This document shows positions 1-12,245 of a DNA stretch of 64,000 bases, in pieces. The notes below the pieces were generated by a model. It saw nothing but the letters and a program-made list of their open reading frames with translations. It had not been told where the DNA came from and ran no database searches. The stretch lies in contig OX419760.1 in the NCBI GenBank assembly GCA_948567375.1, positions 49,972,001 through 50,036,000 on the forward strand, read 5' to 3'. How positions within the stretch are numbered: position 1 is the stretch's first letter; every line of letters starts with the position of its first letter. The position numbers and the translations under genes were made by a program. This stretch comes from Lunularia cruciata (lineage: Eukaryota; Streptophyta; Marchantiopsida; Lunulariales; Lunulariaceae).

Positions 1-1330
1 GGCAAAAGGTTACTCTAAGGTAGAAGGGATCCATTACCATGAATCCTTTCCGTCTATAGCATACCTTGCAACAATTTTCATATTTGTCGCTATTATTGCT
101 CCACTTGGATGGAGCTCATTGCAGCTTGATGTCATTTCAGCTTACCTAAATGGAGAGTTGGAGGAGGAGAACACTCACATGAAAATTCTAAGGGGGTTAG
201 AGGTTCCTTCTCAGCAAAAAGGCAAGGTATTGCAGTTGTTGAAGACACTATATGGTTTGAAGCAAGCCGGTAGAGGATGGAATGAAAACCTAGATTCATT
301 GCTCTTAAACTTCAGTTGACAATGCTTCATTCTGATCCTTGCTTGTACTTAACACATGTGTGCAATCTGGTACTAGCCCTCATTGTTTACATGGATGATG
401 TATTGATTGGTGGTGAGAATTTTGAAATTCTCACTTCAGGAAAGAAGGAGCCACATGAACGTTACCTTGCTAAACCAAGGTAATTTGGTGAGCTCAATCA
501 CTTCCTTGGAATTAACTTCCTACAGAATAAGGAAGTTGGCACTTTGTCTCTCAACCAAGACAAATACATCTCTCAAAAGCTGAAGGAGTTTGGAATGGAA
601 AATACAAAGTAAATCGCAACATCAATCAAGAAAAGTCACCTCAACAAGCATCCAAATGACAAGCCATTGGATACAGCTGCATTGGCTTTACCAGAAAGCT
701 AGGGGATTCTTTATTGTACCTAGCCAACGGCACAAGGTATGATATCTCATTCACTTGTCATCATTTTGCTTAATACATGTTGCATCCATGTATTTTGCAT
801 TGGCAGGGAGTGAAGCAAGTATTTTGTTACTTCCAAGGGACAAAAGACTTGGTGTTGCGGGATGGTGGAAAATATGCAGGTTTGCAACTTGCAGTTTATT
901 CTGATACAGATCGGGGAGGTTGCAAAGAGACATGTTGTTCAGTTCTGGGCTTTGCATTCACAATTGGAGGAGTTGGAGTGACGTGGTCAAGCAAGAAACA
1001 ATCTATTGTTTCTCTTTCATCAACAAAAGCAGAGTATGCCGCTGCCTCTGCAGCTACAAAGGAGGCCCTATGGTTACGAAAGGTACAATAGGACTACAAG
1101 ATCAAGCAACCTGGGGCAGTCCTCGTACACAAAGACAATCAATCATGTATTGTGATTGAAAAAAACCCTACACACCACAGTCGCACCAAGCATTATGACA
1201 TCCAGCATCACTTTGTCAATGGATGTGTGGAGAAAGGCGAGGTTGAACTCAAGTATTTTGCTAACCAGGATATGGCCGCAGATATCTTCACTAAACTGCT
1301 CGCTAAATCAATTCATTGCTTGTAGAGATG
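1..1330 (+). mobile_element. Ty1/copia retrotransposon relic: RT and RNase H, 3' part of pol
   Basis: Three-frame reading shows the end of a Ty1/copia pol that runs in from the left edge. The first ~310 bases encode the RT finger/palm (AKGYSKVEG, QLDVISAYLNGELEEE, TLYGLKQAGRGWN). The catalytic box reads YMDD at 388-399, where copia elements normally have YVDD. FGELNHFLGI and LSLNQDKYI follow to about 610. RNase H lies at about 777-1091 (SSKKQSIVSLSSTKAEYAA) and the C-terminal copia signature ADIFTKLL at about 1276-1300. Stops (for example after LLLNF near 319) and frame changes make it non-functional. The copia order RT-RNase H at the end of pol is clear. The 3' LTR should follow near 1330-1400, but I could not fix its edges. 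Confidence 0.9.
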
Positions 1331-4300
1331 GTTAGTTCCTAGAGATGAGAAATTGACAACAATACCTGTAGCTACAGAGGCAGCGGGATAGCGTGCGCGA
1401 GAGTTTTATGGGAAAGTGTCCATAGCCTAAAATATCTCTATGAGAAATTGAAAACACTACCCACAGCTTTTTACGGGGCTACAGGTGTAAAGTCCAGTGA
1501 TATAATTAAAATTTATTCATTTTAAATTTACCGTAAAATTTTAAAATACTAATTTGGTAAGGGACCGTTCAATTTTCAACCAATCTTCGCTTATAGGTAT
1601 CCATCAAATATTTTACGGACTTCACGCCATTTCCAATTCTGAAAATCTGGAATTTAAAACCCCCTACTGTCTAACCTCAATCGCTGACTTTTGTTGTTAA
1701 CGTAGTACTCTTCGAGGCATAGAATCAAGTCCTGCGTACGATTCAACTTCAGAGTGGTCTATACCTTCAAACAAAGGTTATTGCCTCCTTGCCGAGCAGA
1801 AATTTGCCTCTCCTTGCCAGGCAAGACTTCTAAGTTCAGATAGACAATTCTTATGTTGATGTAATTGCTGGTGACCGTCCTTTTGTTTTGAGTAGTCAGA
1901 CAGACCATGAAAAGAGATGTGTTGTTTGAGCTTAAGATACATCTACTCTCTTTCATTTGCATAACCCGGATAACTAACTTGCAAGTCATGTGCAGACCAG
2001 AACGGAGAACCACTTTACTATTTCAATAGATGCGAAATTCATATTGTAACCAGTTTCTACTGTGAGAAGGTGTTTAGTATGTATTCTTCCATCTTAAGCT
2101 AATGTAACAACTATCTCAAGTCTTAGAACCCTGCAATACTTTGATCTGACGTGCATTCCTATCCAGAGCTTTATGAGTAATAATAATAAGCTAAAACAAT
2201 AATGTCAAATTGTTGAATCGCCTTCTGCATAATATAGAGTTAAGATGTCGTGCAAAATTCTCTCTCATTAGGTTTAGATTAGTTTATTATACCACAGAAA
2301 AAGTCCACTTGTGAACCTGGCAGTTCATAAATGGCTGAGGAATGAGGAGTTGCAATGAAGGAAAGACATCATGAGCATATTCTTGATTTCACTCGGTTTG
2401 AAAATTGTAGACAGAAACTACCTAGAAACAGCAAGATCCTTAAATTCTTGCAGAGAAGGATAGTTCCACACATTATATCATATTCTGATTTGTTGCATGG
2501 TCACTAAGATCGTGTTGCGGTTAAGCTTTACGGTATGCTATAGTGTCTTTCGGGCTCGTGAATATCATTCCTAGTGGACAGCTTGGTACTTTGACACGGC
2601 GAGGACTAGTAGATCCACATGGTTCTGATTTTGCACTTGAATTGCAACAAGTAAGCAGATCTTCTAGTCAAGGGTGGAATCTTTATGTTCCTGTTTACTT
2701 GAGACGTAGAGGGGGTAATCTAAACCGTTAAATTATTCACACCGTGATATGCTTTTCGAGAATTTCCAGAATTTTCAGACTGATTCAGCTGGTCCACCTT
2801 CTAATGAATCTTCTTGATGAGACACTGACAGTTTCTGGATTAGAAGTATCATTCTTTCTCAGCCTGCCGCTTGATTCTGCCTTTTAAACGGTGAAAGTAC
2901 ATCTCATACCAAGGTACGGAGTGTTGAAAAGTTGCAAGTGACGGTGAGTGAGAATTTCGTTTAATTGTTGAAAATACAATGAGAGCAATTTCGAATTATC
3001 GTTGACAAGTTGCAAATGACAATCATAAGCGATTTCTTCGAACTTTGAACAGCTTTGTTGAGTTCCTTCCGAACCAAATGAAAAGTTGAGTTTCAATAAA
3101 GGTGATAGTCTCGCCGATGCAACGTTTGAATCCACATATTAGCAAAACTGCCTTATAACTACGATAACTGGATGCACCCGCTAAACAATAATTCCATAGA
3201 TTTAAGTTTGCTCGGTGCAGTAGTACACCTGTTGAGCACCCACTCTGCTATTCTAGAACTAATTATTCACGCACCTGGTTGCGCGACCGTTCATTCTCAT
3301 GTCACTACGATATCCATAGCTACCGCGTGCGTGAAATTTCACAACTCACTCGGGTGCAAATTGTGCGTTACGTTGCAACTGTCACGGACGCTATCAGTAG
3401 GCCGTTATGCAAGCGAACACGGAAGGCTCTTTCATCGAACTCTAACCTTCTGGAGAGATTTCTATGTGGTCTTCTTTTTGCAACATGAGTCACATGTAAC
3501 ATCTTAAGTACTCCATGTAAGGACCATGTCTCAGCAAATGTCTCAGATACGTACTTCGAACTGAGTCCACATGATGGCATTGATCGTTATATGTTCAAAT
3601 GATTTCATGACCATGCCGTATCGAACATATTATAGATGGTTTTATGACCATATCTCATGTTATGAGGTTTATGTGGAAAAGATTCCGTCAAGACATGTGT
3701 ATTATTTCATGTCACTTTAGGTGTCATTTCTAATTCACCATATATGACATGGTCCTTTTTATGTTACACTCATGTGCATAGGGTACATGTCAGGAGATGT
3801 AATGGTACTAATCTTCTCTTAAGATGAAAGCATGGCATCATTATCATAGCCAAGTTCGAATGTCCATGTATACCGTTGTAGCTCGTACATTATGTGACAT
3901 GATCAGTTATGTTTCATTCGTGATACACGAGTGTCATGGTAACGACTCGTTTATAAAGCATGCACTAAACTTCACGAAGATCACTCATGGTGAATGGTAA
4001 TATGGGTATATATACCGTGTCCTGGTCTTGAGCCACTCGGGAGAGATGAATGGAAAGCTGAACACGCGTTGTTAGAATCTCTGCCTTCCAACGTACTATA
4101 TTCTATTGTAGATTAAAATGCAACTTGAAGGGATGTATTATGTACGTTTTTGTGATCACTTTCCTCGTCGCAAAATTGTCATCAGGCAAGCATCTGATTC
4201 AACGGACCTAAAAAAAAGCTGAAGTCTCCAATAATCTTTGTTTTGATGCCTTGGTGCACAGCCCAAAACGAAACCGTCTCCAGCAACTTAACACATTTCG

Positions 4301-4973
4301 ATCGAGATGAACCCCAAACAATAGTGTTAGCCTTTCAATCGATCAATCAGTCAACCATCGGCATGTCCTTTCCCTTCCCCGTTTGTCAGTTGCAAAAAGT
4401 TCGTGGTAATGGTGGAAGAGGCGCAGGGTTTCGGGTTTTACAGACATTTGAACCCAATAGGCTCATGAACACGATGACATTCTACTGGAAGGAGCTACAC
4501 TAGAATATAGTACATAAGTAGTGAGAGCGTGACAAGAAAAGATAGTCAAAGAGAGGACCTTCTGGCACCAGCTAGCGCTAAGTAAGTCTATGTCATACAA
4601 TTTTGCCGTGGAGTTTAAATGTATAGACTTTCAACTGACTCGCGTTGATAACTCCAGAAGTAGATCATTTCCCTACATGTCAGTCGCCATTTAATCTAGC
4701 GCGAGACCTCTTCGAAGAAGGATTGACTACTGTCACTAGATGTCAACAACGGCAAGCTCACAAGGACACATGTACATCTGGTACCCGTGGAGAGATTGAA
4801 TTGTAAATAATGAACTTGAGAGCAAGAACTCTCAGCTTGTGACGATCCGATGATCCGCGCAAGGATTCATGAACTCGAGAAGAAGCTCCCTTATACCACA
4901 CTTGCGTCTTTCTCTCAATCTCGCACTTGAAGCAAAACAAAGTATCATTCAAGTCCAGTAACGCGTGAATTTG
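1331..4973. other. Intergenic, no gene recognised
   Basis: About 3.6 kb with only short open frames and no recognisable domain. Any 3' LTR of the preceding copia relic should lie in its first few hundred bases. A stretch at about 3580-4000 is rich in scattered CATG-containing words (atgacat, catgtcac), giving a vaguely repetitive look without a clean period. The last few hundred bases lie just beyond the stop codon of the minus-strand GT61 gene and probably include its 3' untranslated region. Confidence 0.6.
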
Positions 4974-6581
4974 TTAACGTTGCAAGTGAACTTGTTGTCT
5001 GTGGGATCGTTCTTGTGCTTGAGGCTCCACATGGGCAGACCAATCGTACAGCCAATGGCGAGGTATTCTATCTCTGCTGCCAAACATGGGAAGAGCTAAC
5101 TTATGAATCGTGTGATCAAGCTTCGGAATGTCGAGAGTAAAGTCGGGAGTCTTCAGAGCTCCCTCGCATCTCGTGGTGTTTCCAGCCAAAGGGGAAGCTA
5201 CAATCTCTCCAACAGGGTTGCTTGTGGTTGAATGCTTGAGCTCCAAAGCATTAACTATGGTTCCGAGCCATGTGGTAGGACCACAGGGTCCATAGATCTC
5301 GATCACTGCTGCATGCTTGGGCATGAAAAGAGACGCCCAAGTATTTGCTCCGTGCACCGTGATGAAGATGTCTGTTTGAGAAAAGAGAGACACCACCTCG
5401 GGCAAAGATTGATTGTACTCGCCTGTGGCCATGAGCTCATCCACAAATACCACATCCAGCGGTGGGTTTGTCCAGTTCCTCAGATGGTCGACCACCGCTT
5501 GTGAGTTGAGGACTCGTCTCCTCTTGGTGTCCCGTCTCCCATAGAAAGTGACACGCAGAGGATGCGGTGGAAGAGGAACTTCTGGTTCCCTTATCCGGAA
5601 ATAATTTAGTGCTGCATGTCTGTAAGCGAGAAGAGCAGGCGAAGTGATGTTGCTCCCTAGCTTATCACTAATTCTGTCACATGTAGCACAGGCCAAGATC
5701 AAAGTTTCGTAACATGCCAAATCGTGATTTGCCATCCCGTCGGCAAGGAGGAAATCCGATTTGGGTGATTGGCGACTCAGAATTCGGATCTGGTACAGAA
5801 ACGTGTTGCGGTCCATGTTGTGTCCAGCTTGAGTCAACCAGTTGCTGAAACGGTGCACGAGAAAGTGGTTAATGGGATGGGGAGTGGTCTCGTTGAGAGG
5901 GTATTGGAACCCGGCAATGTGTGGCCATACTCGATCTGCAAAATTATGGAAGACGTTACCAAGATAGGGGAGTATGTGTACTGTGGTTCCAGGCACCCAC
6001 GTCACATTGGAGGGAAGAGACTCCATTGTTTCAAACCCCACGCAACCCATGTTCGCTGAGCAGTTGTAACTCGAGGTCCATTCCTGCTGAAGGGATGGAA
6101 CTTTACAAACCTCTCGTTGAATCTCATCTTCCGTCATTCCCACCATCACTATTGCACCATCCGGTCTCATGCAAACGTTACTCACCGCTGTCAAGCCAAA
6201 TTGCTGCACGTTGGTATTCTCAACTATGGAACTCTTGAATTTCTTAGACGTCCGAGAAGTGATATTGGTGATATACGTAACTTTGTTTTGGAACGCTTCA
6301 TTGACGGTGGGATGGGTGAGGATGACTCTCGGGGGTCTGGGAATTTGGCCGCTAGTGCGGTTGTTGGCATTGTAGAGGACTGAAGCTTCGTCCGTCTCGA
6401 ATTGGCAGCTGCAGTAACTCGACTGTAGCGTCTCGAGCGACCAGGTGTGGAGGACCATCAGCTTCTGCAGACTCACTTCTCCTATAAAGAAGATCAGGAG
6501 AAGAGACACAGCTCCAAACGTGACAATTCCCCTCCTGGCAAAAGCCGGTCTACCTGGGAAAACTTTGTCGACTGTCTTCAT
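4974..6581 (-). CDS. GT61-family (DUF563) glycosyltransferase, type II Golgi membrane protein
   Basis: Intact single-exon frame of 535 codons with a true ATG (reverse complement at 6579-6581). A short basic N-terminus is followed by one membrane segment at about residues 18-38 (IVTFGAVSLLLIFFIGEV), the layout of a type II Golgi enzyme: short cytosolic tail, signal anchor, stem, lumenal catalytic domain. The GT61/DUF563 domain covers about residues 190-500. Recognisable blocks are FHNFADRVWPHIAG (211-224), TFYGRRDTKRR (345-355) and ITVHGANTWASLFMP (407-421) followed by AAVIEIYGP (424-432), which matches the family's HGA...F.P..AVVIEI signature. Nine N-glycosylation sequons (N74, 106, 173, 192, 230, 311, 369, 390, 468) and several cysteines fit a secreted lumenal domain. 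Plant GT61 enzymes add xylose or arabinose to xylan, or beta-1,2-xylose to N-glycans; the acceptor cannot be told from sequence alone. Absence of introns could mean an old retrocopy or a lineage-typical intronless gene. Nothing suggests decay. Confidence 0.9.
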   Translation of the reverse strand: MKTVDKVFPGRPAFARRGIVTFGAVSLLLIFFIGEVSLQKLMVLHTWSLETLQSSYCSCQFETDEASVLYNANNRTSGQIPRPPRVILTHPTVNEAFQNKVTYITNITSRTSKKFKSSIVENTNVQQFGLTAVSNVCMRPDGAIVMVGMTEDEIQREVCKVPSLQQEWTSSYNCSANMGCVGFETMESLPSNVTWVPGTTVHILPYLGNVFHNFADRVWPHIAGFQYPLNETTPHPINHFLVHRFSNWLTQAGHNMDRNTFLYQIRILSRQSPKSDFLLADGMANHDLACYETLILACATCDRISDKLGSNITSPALLAYRHAALNYFRIREPEVPLPPHPLRVTFYGRRDTKRRRVLNSQAVVDHLRNWTNPPLDVVFVDELMATGEYNQSLPEVVSLFSQTDIFITVHGANTWASLFMPKHAAVIEIYGPCGPTTWLGTIVNALELKHSTTSNPVGEIVASPLAGNTTRCEGALKTPDFTLDIPKLDHTIHKLALPMFGSRDRIPRHWLYDWSAHVEPQAQERSHRQQVHLQR

Positions 6582-9500
6582 TTTACTCGTCGTCGAATAG
6601 AATTACCGTCGATGGCAAGTTGACCAGTCTTGTCACCACATTATCGGAAAACGTACCATGCACCAAGCCTTTACAACCCAAGAACTGGCCTGATGGTAGC
6701 TGTCACCTTCCTTCTCAGATCTGTCTAAGCATTGGGTGGTATTCTTCGTCCTGCTTTGCTTTGCGAGCGGTGAAAAGTAGAATCTCAAATCAGTGCGCAT
6801 GAAAAGAAACTTTAACTGTGTTACTCACGTCCAATCGGTTCCATTGCACTCAATTCCAAACGAAAACCAGACAAATAGGGCAAAGTCACCAAGCATCCTA
6901 CCTCATGCATTCACCCATGATAGCATCTTTGGATCCTATTGTGAGCTGGTAGGAAGTGACCAGGACCTCTGCTGCAATTCAAGCAGTCTCAATTAAACTT
7001 TCTACCTAACAGCCAAGGTAAAATAGACGCTGAGCAATCTCATTTGCATCGGCATTGGTATGATCCCGTCTTAACCAAAATCGGGATTTATATCTTCTTT
7101 ATCTATATTCTCTTTTACAAATCCATGTCGATCAGTAATTTGTAACTGAAATGCAGGGCTTGAACAATTCAACCTAGCCATGAGAGCGAAATCTGGTAAT
7201 TCACATACCTGTGTGTGATGTCACATCAGTGGACCTCAAGACCCGCCAGTCGAGGGGGATCGACTGACAGAAACTTGGAGCTATCGGAGCGGTAGTGCAA
7301 GATTGAAGTAGGTGCAGCTGGGAAGACCATAGTCGGATGCATCAGGATGAGCAGATGAAACAATGAAAGGAGAAAACATGTCCGAATTATGAGGAGTGGA
7401 GGATCTACTTCTGAGTGCTCCTGAAGTGAGTCCCAGTTAATAAGTTGTGTGCGATTGTAAAAGAAACGTCACGTCTGTAAGCACGACGAATTCTATGCTG
7501 AAGAGGATCTTGCTCACCGGATCGCCTGTGGATGTGTGTAGAAGTATCAGGTCCTTTGGGGATGCACAGGTACTATAAATGTGGTGACAGTGTCAAGAAG
7601 CCCAGACCAGATTGCTTCACGTGTTTCCCAACAGAATCGATTACCTGAGTTTCGCGGTTGTACATGTCGTAAACATACGTTTTTCTCACGGAGATGTATT
7701 ATATAGATGATACCCGCGTTCTGGGCACGTCCGTTGATCAATCACATCACTCAGCAATTGCAACCATCGAAGTGTGATAAACTCTTTCCAAGTCTACGGA
7801 AGAATCCACAATCAGCACAGATCTGGACACAGGTCTACAGTTGAAAGCGTCTTCCGATCGTTGTCATCACGTCCAGGAATCACTACGTTCCTTGCATTGC
7901 CCTTCCCGTTTCCTGGCAGGCATGCAGGAAGAGGAATTCCGATGCTTAAGCCACTGACGCCTACCCAACCAGCCCTGAGCTCTAATCTCCCTATAACTCT
8001 TAGCACGTATGTGACAACCCCACGTCCGGGGCCTGAGGCTTCGGAGCTGATTCTCCACGCTTTACCTTTCGAAGCTGAATCTCCGCCCTGTTCCGAATAT
8101 TCCTTCCCCCCAAATCGGTCAAGACACTATCAAGCAATGCGTTTCTTGGCAAGAAAGCTGAGCCCATCGACTGTTAGCCACAGGGCGTCTTGACCCACCG
8201 AGACTCCGGCATTATGGAGCTGCTGAACTTGCCGAGCTTCAATACCAATTATTAACTTTCTTTGCGGCAATTTAATTCCTTGCACCATAGCCTTTCCTGT
8301 AGCCATAACCTTTGGTCATGGAGGTCGCAGTGGTGGCTGGCCGAGCACTTCTTGGCTGTCAATTTTGAATCTTGAATCCAAGAATACTGTAGCAAAAGTC
8401 GGCTTCAAATCCAATTATTTCCTCTTTGTGAGAAGCATAAACTTTCGAGAAAGTCAAGTTGTAAAGTCCTAAATATAGCAACAAATTTTCACTCGTGTGA
8501 AGTTGGAAATCGTCGATCTTATTCCCGCCATCTAATTCACCCGCGATGTCCGCGGACTTGTTACATTAACCGATCGAACGAGCCGAGATTCCAGCAATAA
8601 CTATGAGCACGTCTACAGCGACAGGCCAAACAAGCTGTTTACATTCAATCCTCAGCTCAATCATAACATAGGAATATGTAATCAACTCCAGGGGATCACT
8701 AACTTGAGTTCGTTAAATTGATTGGTGGGCACTTTCAACATCAGATGCCGTACTAGAAGAAACAGTACCAAACAAATTACCACAAAAGAAGGCAAAAAGG
8801 AGCACAAGCCGCAAAAAACTGGACTTGCTATTCCTACAAAGATAGTCTGACATTAGAAAGTGACATTTCAAAGTTGATTGTGCAGTCTGGTGATAAATCA
8901 CACTCTCACTTCCTGAGCTTATTGCTAAAGTATGCGCGCCTTTGGAAGAATTAAAGATTTCACCATCATAATCTCACGCCATGTGTGTACAGAATATGTG
9001 AATTCTTTACACAACAGCGATAACAGATTTAAGACACAGATTGAGACTCTCGCTTCCTAGATAGAGCCACGCCTATACATTCAATTCAAAAAGGATATTC
9101 AGGCATGTCTGACCCTGTGCTATTCAGCGCAAAATAGAGATCGTCTACTTCAAATTTCATGCTTGAAGCTTGTAAATTACAACATCTGCTGTCCATCTCA
9201 AGTGTAGTTGGAAGTTGAAAGTGTAGTCCAGATGTTATATCTCATCTGGGATTAAATCTCATCATTCATCCTAACAATTTGCATTTCCGGAATTGAGCGA
9301 ATGAACTCATCAATTTCTGATTTATGTAGCATGTGCAATACTGATTTCAGTATAGGTGAACATGATTTCATTTTCATTCCGCTTCTTGACGCTGCGAATA
9401 GAGTAATAAGACAGACAGGTTATCCTGTACAAAGAACATTGCGACATATCAAAGCGAGAGCATCAACCCAACACAACATCAACCCAACATCCTATCATGC

Positions 9501-10568
9501 TGATACGATGCAAGGGAATCCCCGAGATACGAGATGAGATTGTCTTCGTATATAGTGGGGTGTCTATGAGGTGTCTCTTATGCCGATTTCAATCTAGTCT
9601 TTCACTACAGTATTCTGTTGAATGTTTGCTTTGTCTCTATATGTTCTGTAGGACCTCTGAAGATAGGAATGTCAGCTCTAAAGTACCAATTGATTATATA
9701 TCATAACATGAACTATTATATGATTATTTATATCCACATTCTCGATAACAGGGTGATTATCACCAAAGTCGCAGTACACCAAAGCCTTCAGTTTATTTTT
9801 CTCGATATGAAGTGCAAGTTGCGTCTCAGCAAACACGATACAGACATGTGATGAGACAGAAAGTGAAATAGGTCGATAGACAACAAGGCCGATCTACTTT
9901 TCAAGCATCAAGTTGAATCTACTTTTTAATTTGATTTTGTACTTCGACTTTTTCCATCTTCTTTTTCAGATTGACCAATCCGAAAAGAGAAGATTGGTCA
10001 ACTTGAGAAAGTGCAGACCAGCGGAGAGGTTTTGATTTAAGGAAAAGGTGTTTAGTTGTTTCGTCGAGAAGAATAATCGGAATTAACCCGTCTTAGACCT
10101 AAACGTCTTGAACGCCCACTTAAGCACATCAATCTATTATAGACGTTCAAGATGGTACTTCTTGATTTTTCTTTAAAGTTAAATCTTATCATCTATTTTA
10201 GTATTTTAGTTGCTTATCATGCCGGAAAAGTACTGCTTATTAATTCCAAATAATATCAACACAAGTATCTGTTTTCCAGTGAAGTTGTAACACATAGTAT
10301 TGTATAGGTATGAGAAGAAGCAACAATTTCTTCTTTTTTAAGATAACCAAATAGTATATCATCCTATAGAGAAATATGAATAACGGAAGATATATCTAAT
10401 TACGCCTGTGCAAAAAGCCTTATATTGCTCAAATGTATTACGAAGTAGCAATTTAATAGATAATTCTATTATGAGTGCAAGTAAGCTCAAATTCTAAGAG
10501 CTAAATTTATGGACCTTTATTATATAGGTAGAATAAATTTCTATTTGGCAAGAGTAAGACAAATTGAT
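6582..10568. other. Intergenic; upstream region of the GT61 gene on its left
   Basis: About 4 kb without a supportable gene. The first several hundred bases should contain the promoter and 5' leader of the minus-strand GT61 gene, but no clear TATA box or transcript boundary could be assigned. The longest frame (7774-8193, proline- and serine-rich) begins at GTG, matches no family I know and is not called. From about 9900 the sequence becomes AT-rich and grades into the repeat block that follows. Confidence 0.55.
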
Positions 10569-11736
10569 TGTGCAAAGAAAGATATAATATGCATGGCTAT
10601 AATGTTATATTAAGACCTCTATAATAAACCATTCAAAAATTTTGCATATATATTTAAAGCTTTATCTATGATATAATTATCAATTTTGTGAATTGAAAGT
10701 TTTCTCTAAGTTATATTATGATTCCTTTCAGCTTCATTTATGAGATATTTTTCAGTTTCTTGAATATATATATATATATCTGTTATTCATTTTCTCTATT
10801 GTTGTAGGTTGGTAAAGATGTTTCTTGAGTTAAAATGTGTCATATTTGATCTTAGATTAGGTAAAATATTATTTTAAGTTATGAATAAATATTATTATAT
10901 TTTAATGTCAGAATTAATCATGTTAATCTCAATTAATGTGTAAGCACTAAATATAGCAAGTAACCAAAGTGATTATAATATTACTACAATTAGTGCTAAA
11001 CATTTAAATTTAAATATAACCATAAATAATAGAAAAATAATTATAATTAATATTAAGGACTCAAACGTAGAATATAAATTAATTAATATCTGGATCTGGA
11101 TGGATATAAATTTGGTGAATTGTTATTGCTCCACATTTTTGCTGTTGCTAACTATGCATGAGAAAGCAAAGACAATATAGTCTCCCATATTGCTCCTCTC
11201 TAAAATTTTTAGTAAAACCAAATTAAACCAACTTAATATAGCCTACATTTAAGAACTACTTTTGATGCAATGTTTATATTTTTTTCCTTAAACATAGAAA
11301 TCTCTCATAATAAAGACAAGTTCTTTTATTATGCTCCATTTGTTCACTCGCACCATACTTCCATCCAAAGTTGTTTGCTTGCATAATTTCAAAAGTTGAT
11401 AGTTCATAAGTAAGCTAAACTTTGATTCAACTTTTGCAATGATTGGTTATCTCTTGTCCTTTGTAAAATTAGAATAGATATAACAAGTTTTCTTCCAAAA
11501 GCATTATTTGTAATTTGGGAATTTCCTATTACAAAGTTGACCATATGATAAACCTATTGGTTAGAACAAGTAAATATTGCTAAAAATTTACTATATTATT
11601 GATCACTTCCATCATGTCAATCTTATCCATAGTTTTTGTTGTCTTCTTGAAAGTTGTTATTGGGGTGAATGCATGCAATTTCTATAGAGATCTATATATA
11701 TTCTTCATTGTAGTCTAATGTCATGTACACAAATCT

Positions 11737-12245
11737 TTTAAAAGACAGATGGGAGAAATAGGAGAGTGGAAGATTGGAGTGAAAGATCACATTGGGACTC
11801 TTGAATGAGTGAAAACTCTAAATGCCTAGCATGAACTTGGGTTTTGGTATTTATAGGGAAGCATACAAGGCTCTTGAGAAGCTTCTCAAACATGTTTTCT
11901 AAAAGTCACTTTCTTAGAGTGCAAGCCAAGTTAACTAGGAAGTTTCTCAAGAAATTTCCTTCTAGAAACCATCTACTTGGCATGCAAGCTAAGCTAGTTG
12001 AGAAGCTTCCCAAGAAGCTTCTTTTTAGAACCACCTATTTGGTATTCAAGCTAAGCTAGCTAGAAAACTTCTCAAGAAACTTCTTCCTAGAAGTCACCAC
12101 TTGGCATACACATTACCCAATATTTGGAAGGTACCAAATAGTTTCTTGAGATCTTCTAGAATAATTTTATAATTCTTGGCTAATTTGGCCTATTTGTTAT
12201 TTTGTTAGTCTCAACTAACTCATTGGTAAACTCCATATTGTTACA
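11737..12245 (-). repeat. LTR of element A family (in tandem copy 1), 509 bp
   Basis: Defined by alignment with the LTRs at 15506-16013 and 20910-21275. On the minus strand it begins TGTAACAATATGGAG; the other end has lost its TG (TTTTAAAAG in place of TGTAAAAG). A polypurine tract (minus strand GATAGGGGGAATA) lies immediately outside the TGTAACA end, so this is the 3' LTR of a minus-strand element. It holds repeated imperfect palindromes built on GAAGCTTC and a minus-strand TATA-like CTATAAATA at 11848-11856. Confidence 0.82.

Noticed and set aside
3172-3507. 111-codon plus-strand frame
   Set aside because: Begins with ATG, but overlapping frames on both strands are equally open and there is no recognisable motif.
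5232-6383. Several open frames on the plus strand opposite the GT61 gene
   Set aside because: Antisense shadows of an intact, family-matching gene; no domain of their own.
7774-8193. 139-codon plus-strand open frame, Pro/Ser-rich
   Set aside because: Begins at GTG, overlaps open frames on the other strand, and shows no known domain or gene context.
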